A stretch of 6,075 nt of DNA. It comes from Candidatus Sulfotelmatobacter sp. (GTDB lineage Bacteria > Acidobacteriota > Terriglobia > Terriglobales > Acidobacteriaceae). Below the pieces are notes generated by a model. That model worked only from the letters and a program-made list of their open reading frames with translations. It did no database searches and was not told the origin of the DNA. Positions within the stretch are counted from its first letter, which is position 1; each line of letters begins with the position of its first letter. The stretch lies in the NCBI GenBank assembly GCA_030037515.1, contig JASHRE010000688.1:1-6075 (forward strand), read 5' to 3'. A program made the position numbers and the translations under genes. This document shows, in pieces, positions 1 to 5,091 of the stretch.

Positions 1-191
1 TCCTTGACCGCTTCGTCGACGGAGAGATTGCACACGCCCGGCATCGATCCGACTTCCTTGCGCACTCCCTGTCCGGGGCAGACGAACATGGGGTAGACGA
101 ATGAATCCGGCGTGAGCCGCGTTTCCGCGACCAGGTTGCGAAGCTCGGCAGTGCGGCGCAAACGGCGAAAGCGGGTGATCGGGAAGGCCAT
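1..191 (-). CDS. hemB: Delta-aminolevulinic acid dehydratase (porphobilinogen synthase), 5' part only
   Basis: HemB condenses two 5-aminolevulinate molecules to porphobilinogen, the second common step of heme and other tetrapyrrole synthesis, in the cytoplasm. Only the first 63 codons are present; the gene runs out of the left edge. The visible N-terminus has the hallmarks of the family: an arginine-rich arm (FRRLRR, residues 8-13), an ELRNLVAET helix (16-24), the strand FVYPMFV (31-37), and SMPGV (49-53) followed by a conserved SVDE turn. The catalytic lysines and metal-binding residues lie beyond the window. The ATG at 191-189 is well fixed, because an in-frame TGA lies two codons upstream (197-195). 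A GGTGA at 199-195 may serve as a ribosome site, though its 3-nt spacing is short. The gene is divergent from the dNTPase gene. Identification is secure from the N-terminal pattern; full length cannot be judged. Confidence 0.93.
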   Translation of the reverse strand, partial: MAFPITRFRRLRRTAELRNLVAETRLTPDSFVYPMFVCPGQGVRKEVGSMPGVCNLSVDEAVK

Positions 192-293
192 AGGTCACCA
201 ACAGACAAAAATATTCCCAGCGAGAATTTTAGATCATTTCCGCGGTCACCGTGCTCTATGCTTTGGTCATCTCGACCCAGTCGATGGACCGCC

Positions 294-309
294 GGATGGC
301 AGGCCATCC
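294..309. repeat. Short perfect inverted repeat between hemB and the dNTPase gene
   Basis: GGATGG (294-299) and CCATCC (304-309) can form a 6-bp hairpin with a 4-nt loop, and C293-G310 adds one more pair. No T-run follows on either strand, so it is not an obvious terminator. It lies about 100 bp from both divergent starts and could be an operator-like site or a chance palindrome. Confidence 0.3.
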
Positions 310-368
310 GCGCCGGCTCAGGGCTGCTGTTTTCGCCGGCCGGTCGGCAGCTGGTCAGCGGCAACGGA

Positions 369-389
369 GAACTGAGAACTGCGAACTGG
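369..389. repeat. Three tandem GAACTGN heptads
   Basis: GAACTGA (369-375), GAACTGC (376-382) and GAACTGG (383-389) are three consecutive 7-bp units differing only in the last base. A weaker copy, CAACGGA, precedes them at 362-368. As I recall, heptad arrays of this type are frequent between genes in some Acidobacteria and vary in copy number; their function is unknown. This one ends 20 bp before the putative -10 of the dNTPase gene, so copy-number change could alter the upstream part of that promoter. Confidence 0.6.
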
Positions 390-408
390 CTGCCGGCAAC
401 TGCCGTTC

Positions 409-417
409 TGCTACACT
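409..417 (+). promoter_or_regulatory. Putative extended -10 promoter for the dNTPase gene
   Basis: TGC followed by TACACT (412-417) matches an extended -10 element (TGN plus four of six TATAAT bases). The start codon begins 6 nt after it, so a transcript starting about 7 nt downstream would begin at the ATG itself. No Shine-Dalgarno sequence precedes the ATG, which fits a leaderless mRNA. The -35 region is weak (CTGCCG at 390-395 is the nearest match). Confidence 0.4.
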
Positions 418-423
418 CGCCCT

Positions 424-1542
424 ATGCTGGCCGGCTACGCGGTGCACGTCGAACACTCCCGCGGACGCCGCTACCCCGAACCACCGCACCCCTACCGCAA
501 CGATTTTCAGCGCGATCGCGACCGCGTCATTCATGCCCGCTCCTTCCGTCGTCTCGAAGCCAAGACGCAGGTTTTCAGCCGCCGCCACAGCGATCATTTC
601 CGCAACCGCCTCACGCACACGCTGGAAGTGTCGCAGATCTCCCGCACCATCGCCGGGGCGCTCGGCCTCAACGTCGATCTCGCCGAAGCACTCGCACTCG
701 TGCATGACATCGGTCATCCGCCGTTCGGCCACGCCGGAGAAAAGACTCTCGACGCTTGCATGCGTGAACACGGACTGTCGTTCGATCACAACCTGCATGC
801 GCTGCGCATCGTCGAGGATTTCGAACAGCGCTACGCTGCCTTTCCGGGACTAAATCTAACCTCCGAGGTTCGCGAAGGCATCGTCAAACACTCGCGCGAC
901 TATTCCGCGAAAGATCATCCCGAACTCGCGGAGTACTTGCTCGATCAGCGCCCGCCGCTCGAAGCCCAGCTCATCGATCTGACCGACGAAATCGCCTACA
1001 ACACCGCCGATCTCGACGATGGCTACGAAGCCCGTCTGCTTTCACTGGTGCAGATTCGCCGCGGTGTCCCGGTTTTCGACGGTTTGTTTCGCGAAGTCGA
1101 GCAGCTCTATCCCCACGCGCCCGACAAGCTGAAATTCAACGAAACCGTTAAGCGCGAGCTCAATCGCATGGTCGAGGATTTAATCAAGAATACGCAGAAG
1201 CGCCTGACCGAAAATGGAATTTGCACGCTCGAACACGTCCGCCATTTTCCCGAGCGCCTTGCCGCCTTCAGCGCGCCGGTCAACGCCGAGCGCAGGCAGA
1301 GTAAAGAATTCCTCTACGACAAGCTTTATTTCAGCCCTGCCCTCGCCGACGAAAAGGGCGACGCCGAGCGCATCGTGCGCGAGCTCTTTAGCTTCTGGAT
1401 GAAGAACCCCGCCGCCCTTCCACACAACTATCAGGAAAAAGCGAAGGCCGAAGGCGAATCGCTGGCGCGCGTGGTCTGCGACTACATTGCCGGCATGACC
1501 GACAACTTCATTTACGGCCAATACGAAAAGCACTGCGCTTGA
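424..1542 (+). CDS. dgt: dGTPase-like deoxynucleotide triphosphate triphosphohydrolase (HD domain)
   Basis: The family hydrolyses dGTP or other dNTPs to the deoxynucleoside and tripolyphosphate in the cytoplasm, controlling dNTP pools. The 372-aa length fits the shorter class of bacterial dGTPase-like proteins rather than the roughly 500-aa E. coli Dgt. Visible landmarks in order: SRGRRYPEP (12-20), RNDFQRDRDRVIHARSFRRL (25-44) and KTQVF (47-51), the usual opening of the family; RLTHTLEV with metal ligand H65; HDIGHPPFGHAGE with H94-D95; TDEIAYN with the last HD-motif aspartate D188; and a C-terminal DYIAGMTD (353-360). All HD metal ligands are present, so the enzyme should be active; substrate preference cannot be read from sequence. 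The ATG at 424 fits family N-termini (a YAV...SRGRR start) and lies 6 nt after an extended -10 with no ribosome site, suggesting leaderless expression. Downstream the gene converges on the peptidase gene across 143 bp holding only weak inverted repeats (1549-1566; 1657-1681) without T-runs. Confidence 0.93.
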   Translation: MLAGYAVHVEHSRGRRYPEPPHPYRNDFQRDRDRVIHARSFRRLEAKTQVFSRRHSDHFRNRLTHTLEVSQISRTIAGALGLNVDLAEALALVHDIGHPPFGHAGEKTLDACMREHGLSFDHNLHALRIVEDFEQRYAAFPGLNLTSEVREGIVKHSRDYSAKDHPELAEYLLDQRPPLEAQLIDLTDEIAYNTADLDDGYEARLLSLVQIRRGVPVFDGLFREVEQLYPHAPDKLKFNETVKRELNRMVEDLIKNTQKRLTENGICTLEHVRHFPERLAAFSAPVNAERRQSKEFLYDKLYFSPALADEKGDAERIVRELFSFWMKNPAALPHNYQEKAKAEGESLARVVCDYIAGMTDNFIYGQYEKHCA

Positions 1543-1685
1543 TTATGCCGGAATAGCGGCGTTCCGCCCTTGTCGCGATTTGTGCGGACAGGTTGGGGAT
1601 TCTTGAATTTCCTGCAGGGTAAATCGAAACTCAATGATCACCCTCGCTCTTCCGCGTTGGCCCCTGCGAATCCCTGGCCAAGAAA

Positions 1686-3245
1686 TCACTTCCCGGCCAC
1701 TCCCACCACCACATCAAACAGAATCCTCGGTCCCCTTCGCACTTCTTCCACGCGAATGCGCTCATCGTTCGCGTGCTCGGTATTTCCCTCCTCGTCCGTC
1801 GCCGTGTATGGATTGAATCCGTACGCCACGATCCCCAGCGGCCGATAGCGCTGATTCTCCGTGTATCCGCTGGTGATGTGCGGCACCACCGGCGTTCCCG
1901 GAAAATACTTGGCCGCCACTTCCCGAATCTGCGCATAGAGCGAATTATCCGTTCCCGAATAATTCGCCACACGGAAGTTCGGCTCCAGGGGCTCGATCGT
2001 GACGTCCGGATCATTCACCAGCCGCCGCAGCGCCTCGAGCACCTCATGCGGGTCGCCTCCTGGCAGAATGCGCACATCCAGATTCGCCCACGCCTCCGCG
2101 GGAATCACGTTCGTCTGCTCCGACCCGCCCAGCATGGTCAAGGAAATCGTGTCGCGCAGCAGAAAATTCAGCGACTCATCCCCATCCAGTTCATCGCGGA
2201 ATTTCTTGTCCTGAATCGCTTTGCGGATGTTTCGGTAATACGCGGCGCGTTCCGGCGGCTCATACGGAGCCATGTCGCGCAGAAACTCATCGACCACGGG
2301 CAGCACCCGCAGCGGTGTGCGATAGGCAATGATCTTGTCGAGCGCCGCGACCAGCCGGTCCGGCGCCGAATCCGGAATCGGACGCGACGCGTGCCCGGGC
2401 CGCCCATGCGCCACCAGGTGCAGCCAGAACGTGGTCTTCTCGCCCACATCCACGCCGACATACTTCACCTTGCCGTTTTCCAGCAGATTCTCGCCGCCCT
2501 CGTTGATCAGGAATTCGGCATCCTCCAACAGATCGCCCTCATGCGCGATGAACCAGTCCGTTCCCGTGTCTCCGACTTCCTCATCGGCGACGGCGAGAAA
2601 AATCACGTCGCGATCGAGCGCAACTTTTTCGCGCTTCAGCATCACCATCACGACCAGTTGCGCCAGGCCTTCATCTTTCATGTCCTGCGCTCCGCGGCCC
2701 CAAATGTAGCCATCCTTAATGTCTCCGCTGAAGGGCGCCACCCGCCAATGGGCAGCAACGCTCGTCACCACATCCATGTGATTGAGCAGGATAATCGGCC
2801 GCTTCGCAGGACCCTGTTCGGGTGTGGGGTGGGCCATGTCTGGCTGGCCGTGCGAGACATGGGAGCTGGCCGGAATCCGCGCCCACAAATCTCCCCGACC
2901 GGGCGCGTATTCGAACACGCGATTCTCGATTCCCTCCTCATCGAGAATCTTCTTGAAAAACTTCGCCGCCCGCATTTCGTTGCCCGGAGGATTGCTGGTA
3001 TCGATCCGCAAGTACTCCTGCATCCAGGTCACGGCCAGATCGGAATATTGCGCCAGATGTTCGCGCGAGAGCGCTGCCGACGGAGTTCCTGAGACCCATT
3101 CATTCCCACCGAGGCCACGATCCGCCGCCGCTCCGCAAACACTCACCGCCGCCGCTCCCAACACCACCGCCCAAAAGCCCAAAACTCGTCGAAAACCTGC
3201 TCCCGCCAGTGATCTTCGCGTAGTCGTGCCCTCCCGGAAACGCAC
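1686..3245 (-). CDS. Exported M20-family zinc metallopeptidase (PM20D1/carboxypeptidase-like)
   Basis: M20 enzymes are di-zinc aminoacylases and exopeptidases that cleave amide or peptide bonds of small peptides and N-acyl amino acids. This 519-aa protein carries a signal sequence: arginines at 10-11 and 19-20, a hydrophobic stretch at about 21-40, and a plausible cleavage after the CGAAA segment (37-41). It should therefore act in the periplasm. The TRRSLAG at 9-15 is only a partial twin-arginine motif, and C37 lacks the small residue at -1 of a lipobox. Zinc-site motifs are intact: LLNHMDVV (H156, D158), GRGAQDMKDEG (D188), ADEEVG (general base E222, ligand E223), INEGG (E249, probable ligand) and TEHANDERI (H491). 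The inserted lid/dimerisation domain has HGRPGHASRP with H285. Overall the layout is closest to the PM20D1/CPS1 branch. The start is GTG, directly behind an extended -10, so the mRNA may be leaderless. It is convergent with dgt and divergent from the OmpA-like gene. The natural substrate is unknown. Confidence 0.92.
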   Translation of the reverse strand: MRFREGTTTRRSLAGAGFRRVLGFWAVVLGAAAVSVCGAAADRGLGGNEWVSGTPSAALSREHLAQYSDLAVTWMQEYLRIDTSNPPGNEMRAAKFFKKILDEEGIENRVFEYAPGRGDLWARIPASSHVSHGQPDMAHPTPEQGPAKRPIILLNHMDVVTSVAAHWRVAPFSGDIKDGYIWGRGAQDMKDEGLAQLVVMVMLKREKVALDRDVIFLAVADEEVGDTGTDWFIAHEGDLLEDAEFLINEGGENLLENGKVKYVGVDVGEKTTFWLHLVAHGRPGHASRPIPDSAPDRLVAALDKIIAYRTPLRVLPVVDEFLRDMAPYEPPERAAYYRNIRKAIQDKKFRDELDGDESLNFLLRDTISLTMLGGSEQTNVIPAEAWANLDVRILPGGDPHEVLEALRRLVNDPDVTIEPLEPNFRVANYSGTDNSLYAQIREVAAKYFPGTPVVPHITSGYTENQRYRPLGIVAYGFNPYTATDEEGNTEHANDERIRVEEVRRGPRILFDVVVGVAGK

Positions 3246-3251
3246 GCAGTT

Positions 3252-3260
3252 TTTATATCA
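3252..3260 (-). promoter_or_regulatory. Extended -10 promoter for the M20 peptidase
   Basis: Read on the minus strand, TGA followed by TATAAA (3257-3252) is an extended -10 matching five of six consensus bases. Six nucleotides separate it from the GTG at 3245, placing the expected transcription start on the start codon. There is no Shine-Dalgarno sequence in those six bases. No good -35 is visible, as is usual for extended -10 promoters. Confidence 0.5.
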
Positions 3261-3287
3261 GGTTTGCCAAAATTACCGTGCCCGGCC

Positions 3288-3316
3288 CTGCAGCCGGTCA
3301 CCCGATGGACTATAAT
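3288..3316 (+). promoter_or_regulatory. Promoter with perfect TATAAT for the OmpA-like gene
   Basis: TATAAT at 3311-3316 is a full consensus -10. CTGCAG at 3288-3293 lies exactly 17 bp upstream and matches three of six -35 bases. The -10 sits inside a 6-bp-arm palindrome (GACTAT at 3308-3313, ATAGTC at 3315-3320). Transcription would begin near 3323, giving a leader of about 240 nt before the ATG at 3565. Confidence 0.55.
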
Positions 3317-3322
3317 AGTCAA

Positions 3323-3550
3323 AGATATCAGGCATTTAGCTGGTTACCGTTTAAGTTCGATTTGGCATCCAAGATGTACTGCAAAGAGCAGGCGCTCCCG
3401 GCCTACGGGACGCCAGAAAGTGCCGCCGTCGCGTCAACGGCCGGCCTGGCAAAGCCAACCAGCTTGCCTCTTCTTCAAATCGTACAAGGGACGCATGCAG
3501 TCTTGTGCACGCACTGCGTGCCGGAGTGAAATCGAATCTCCGCCATAATT
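3323..3550 (+). promoter_or_regulatory. Long, hairpin-rich 5' leader of the OmpA-like gene; unidentified
   Basis: This roughly 230-nt stretch lies between the strong -10 and the ribosome site. Possible stems: GGCG/CGCC plus TCCCG/CGGGA (3391-3414, 9 bp with one bulged C and a 5-nt loop); GCCGT/ACGGC near 3426-3442; GGCAA/TTGCC (3448-3468); and a 9-bp stem with one G-T pair (3493-3501 with 3513-3521) enclosing an 11-nt loop. The segment ACAAG (3484-3488) could pair with CTTGT in that loop (3502-3506), forming a pseudoknot. CTCC (3538-3541) can pair either with GGAG (3523-3526) or with the Shine-Dalgarno site, an arrangement that could switch translation. I compared it by eye with c-di-GMP, TPP, SAM and cobalamin riboswitch cores and found no match. 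It may be a structured regulatory leader or a merely long UTR. Confidence 0.4.
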
Positions 3551-3555
3551 GGAGG
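3551..3555 (+). promoter_or_regulatory. Strong Shine-Dalgarno site that fixes the OmpA-like start
   Basis: GGAGG lies 9 nt before the ATG at 3565. It selects this ATG over the in-frame upstream ATG at 3505, whose extra 20 residues would put a basic, non-signal sequence ahead of a clear signal peptide. Confidence 0.85.
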
Positions 3556-3564
3556 ACGCTTCTT

Positions 3565-4428
3565 ATGAACAAACGTTTCGTCATTGCACTGCCGCTGGCC
3601 GCCGTTCTTGCCATTCCGGCGCTCGCGCAGGACAACTCTTCGTCTTCGAATCAGAACGCCCAGACCCCAGCTGCGACCACGCAGACGAGCACTGACACCG
3701 CGACCGGCAAAGCGCCTCTGGCGCCGCCCTCCCGCGAAGGCTTCTGGGGACGTATCAATCCATTCGCGCGCAAAAGCTATGTCAAGCGCCAGACTGAGCC
3801 CATCCGCGACCGCATCAACGAGCTCGATGAACTGACCTCGGCCAATACCAAACAGATTAAAGACACCGACGACCGCGCCCAGGCCGGCATCAAGCTGGCT
3901 TCTGACAAAGCCAACGAAGCCGATCAGCACGCCGTCGACGCCGGCAACAAAGCCACGCAGGCGCAGCAGACCGCGCAACAAGTCAACACCCGCGTGCAGA
4001 CGGTCGAAACCGTGGTCAGCAACATCGACCAGTACAAGGCGCAGAACCAAACCGAAATCCGCTTCCGCCCCGGCCAGACCATGTTGAGCAAGGCCGCCAA
4101 AGACGCTCTCGATCAGATGGCGAACGGCGTCAAGGGTCAGCGCGGCTACATCTTCGAAGTTCAGGGATTCTCTTCTGGCCACGGCCAAACCGCAATCCAG
4201 AACTCGCAGAAGATGGCCGACTCGGTAGTGCGCTATCTCGTGCTCGAACATGAGATTCCGATCTACCGCATCTATCTGGTCGGCATGGGCAACGCGCCCA
4301 CACCCGATCAGGATGCCAAGGAACGGCACACCATCGGAGGCCGGGTCGAAATCAGTCTGCTGAAGAACGATCTCGAGCAGCTGGCTTCGACCAACGGAAC
4401 CGCCGATCAGCAGCAACAACCGAAGTAA
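3565..4428 (+). CDS. Exported coiled-coil protein with a divergent C-terminal OmpA-like domain
   Basis: This 287-aa envelope protein has no assignable specific role. Residues 1-21 form a classic signal peptide (MNKR, hydrophobic core, ALA before Q22). Residues 23-57 are a Ser/Thr/Asn/Gln/Pro/Ala-rich linker. A basic FWGRINPFARK segment (60-70) precedes an Ala/Gln/Asp-rich helical region (about 74-160) likely to be a coiled coil. Residues about 162-266 resemble an OmpA/MotB C-terminal domain: FEVQGFSSGHG (197-207) for the usual GHTDxxG strand-loop, NSQKMADSVVRYL (213-225) for the LSxxRAxSVxxYL helix, the strand YRIYLVGMGNA (234-244), and GGRVEISLL (258-266) for NRRVEI. The peptidoglycan-binding Asp and Arg appear as S204 and M217, so ordinary diaminopimelate binding is doubtful. 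A polar Gln-rich tail closes the protein. There is no N-terminal beta-barrel. It is transcribed alone after a long structured leader, with a terminator about 270 nt downstream. Confidence 0.88.
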   Translation: MNKRFVIALPLAAVLAIPALAQDNSSSSNQNAQTPAATTQTSTDTATGKAPLAPPSREGFWGRINPFARKSYVKRQTEPIRDRINELDELTSANTKQIKDTDDRAQAGIKLASDKANEADQHAVDAGNKATQAQQTAQQVNTRVQTVETVVSNIDQYKAQNQTEIRFRPGQTMLSKAAKDALDQMANGVKGQRGYIFEVQGFSSGHGQTAIQNSQKMADSVVRYLVLEHEIPIYRIYLVGMGNAPTPDQDAKERHTIGGRVEISLLKNDLEQLASTNGTADQQQQPK

Positions 4429-4451
4429 GTCTGACAGGACGTCCCACTTCT

Positions 4452-4656
4452 CCTGGGCTGGGAGCAGCGGGATTGCCGACAAAGCGCAGTCTCGGGACCG
4501 GGGAAACGATGCAGCCCAGGCCTCAGGGCGTGGGTGAAAATGAACGAGCCCCGCGGAGCGAAAAATGTGAGCCCGGCGCGTGAGCGCCGGGTCAGCAGCC
4601 GCTGCCGGTTAGGGACGGCAGCCGATTCTTCGAAAGCGACACAACCAAACTTGTGT
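4452..4656. repeat. Cluster of inverted repeats, probably a REP-like intergenic element
   Basis: The spacer after the OmpA-like gene contains a chain of perfect or near-perfect inverted repeats. CCTGGGCTG (4452-4460) and CAGCCCAGG (4512-4520) are exact 9-bp complements enclosing 51 nt. An 8-bp stem of 4572-4579 with 4584-4591 is closed by a GTGA tetraloop. GCTGCCG (4601-4607) pairs with CGGCAGC (4616-4622), and ACACAA (4639-4644) with TTGTGT (4651-4656). The central text, a GAGCCCCG start followed by an A-rich spacer and a GAGCCC...GGGT hairpin (4546-4592), resembles dispersed elements I recall from acidobacterial and planctomycete intergenic regions. It encodes no convincing protein. It could alternatively be the structured 3' end of the OmpA-like transcript. 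Confidence 0.45.
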
Positions 4657-4697
4657 GGGACAAAGGCCGTCTGGGCTTAAGTCCCTCCCCCAAGGAG

Positions 4698-4727
4698 AAG
4701 CCTCTCAGCGATGAGAGGCTTTTTTTT
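4698..4727 (+). terminator. Strong intrinsic (rho-independent) terminator
   Basis: A perfect 10-bp stem (4698-4707 with 4712-4721) with a GCGA tetraloop runs directly into a T-tract; the T run covers 4720-4727. It works on the plus strand only, as the other strand has no T-run after the stem. It is 270 nt past the OmpA-like stop codon, so it would end that transcript or a separate RNA from the REP-like region. Confidence 0.9.
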
Positions 4728-4731
4728 CCCC

Positions 4732-4910
4732 GTGTGCCGAGCGACGTTGGACAGTTGGGGGGTGCAAGTCCTGGGAAACGCCGGTGCGAAACGGGACCTA
4801 TGAGCCGCAACCGGTACGGCGAGTGAAAATTCCTAAGCCGGAGGGCAACGGGAGTGAGGAAGTTGGGCGTTCCCCACCGTTTTCAAGCGCGTGCTAGGGG
4901 GGCCGGACGC
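4732..4910 (+). mobile_element. Probable 5' fragment of a group IIC self-splicing intron
   Basis: The segment begins GTGTGCC, matching the group II 5' consensus GUGYG and, as I recall it, the first seven bases of the Oceanobacillus iheyensis group IIC intron. It then follows the order of domain I landmarks: GGGGTGCAAGTCC (4757-4769; compare GGGUGAGAGUCC), a series of small hairpins with GAAA-type loops (about 4770-4826), GGAGGGCAACGG (about 4840-4851), GTGAGGAAG (4854-4862), and GTGCTAGG (about 4891-4898; compare GAGGCUAGG). Group IIC introns characteristically insert just after intrinsic terminators, exactly the position seen here. No domain V hairpin, 3' end or reverse-transcriptase/maturase ORF is recognisable downstream, so it appears to be a truncated remnant. 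The right edge is approximate. The boundary could also be two bases later. Confidence 0.6.
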
Positions 4911-5091
4911 ATTCGCTTGCCCCGCGGCCGAAGCCGACGCTCGCCGGGTCTCTGGCCGCCATGTTTTCAATATGTTGCCCAAAAATCAGCCAATCGCCCA
5001 TGAGCAAACCGTTTAAATCCATTGATTTAGGAGATACCTGCCCACAAAATTAGGCGTGTATCAACAGGTATATTCAACGTCAGAGGCGCGG
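4911..5091. other. Spacer between the intron remnant and the membrane protein gene
   Basis: The left half is GC-rich and has no feature I can name. From about 4961 it becomes AT-richer. TTGATT (5022-5027) and CAAAAT (5045-5050) are separated by 17 bp and form a modest promoter candidate, with a start expected near 5056-5057. AGGAG at 5029-5033 is a good ribosome site, but the only start candidate at the right distance is a CTG (5038). An ATG at 5000 opens just 17 codons and closes at TAG 5051-5053, with nothing to support it as a gene. Confidence 0.4.

Noticed and set aside
251..853. Plus-strand open frames overlapping the start of the dNTPase gene
   Set aside because: They overlap the well-conserved HD-domain coding sequence out of frame and have biased Arg/Ser/Ala/Pro composition.
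1549..1681. Terminators between the convergent dgt and M20 genes
   Set aside because: The inverted repeats CGGAA/TTCCG (1549-1566) and TTGGCC/GGCCAA (1657-1681) are short, have 8- and 13-nt loops and no T-run, so they are too weak to call.
1773..3092. 439-codon plus-strand open frame opposite the M20 gene
   Set aside because: It is a shadow frame of GC-rich coding DNA. The minus-strand protein carries every M20 zinc motif, while the plus frame is Arg/His-rich with no recognisable domain.
3374..3450. Possible c-di-GMP-I riboswitch (GCAAAG and GGCCTA words present)
   Set aside because: The order and spacing of the core do not fit, and the GGTAGCCGGG-type second half and first-stem partner are missing.
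3374..3529. 51-codon open frame in the OmpA-like leader (starts MYCKEQ, ends THCVPE)
   Set aside because: It has no ribosome site before its ATG, and its sequence coincides with strong hairpins that explain the base pattern. It resembles no known leader peptide.
3475..4482. Long minus-strand open frame opposite the OmpA-like gene
   Set aside because: It is the antisense shadow of a gene with a clear signal peptide, ribosome site and domain. The translated minus frame is low-complexity, Leu/Val/Arg/Gly-rich and without motifs.
4592..4810. 72-codon minus-strand open frame
   Set aside because: It runs through the REP-like hairpins, the terminator and the intron remnant, has no ribosome site and shows no protein-like pattern.
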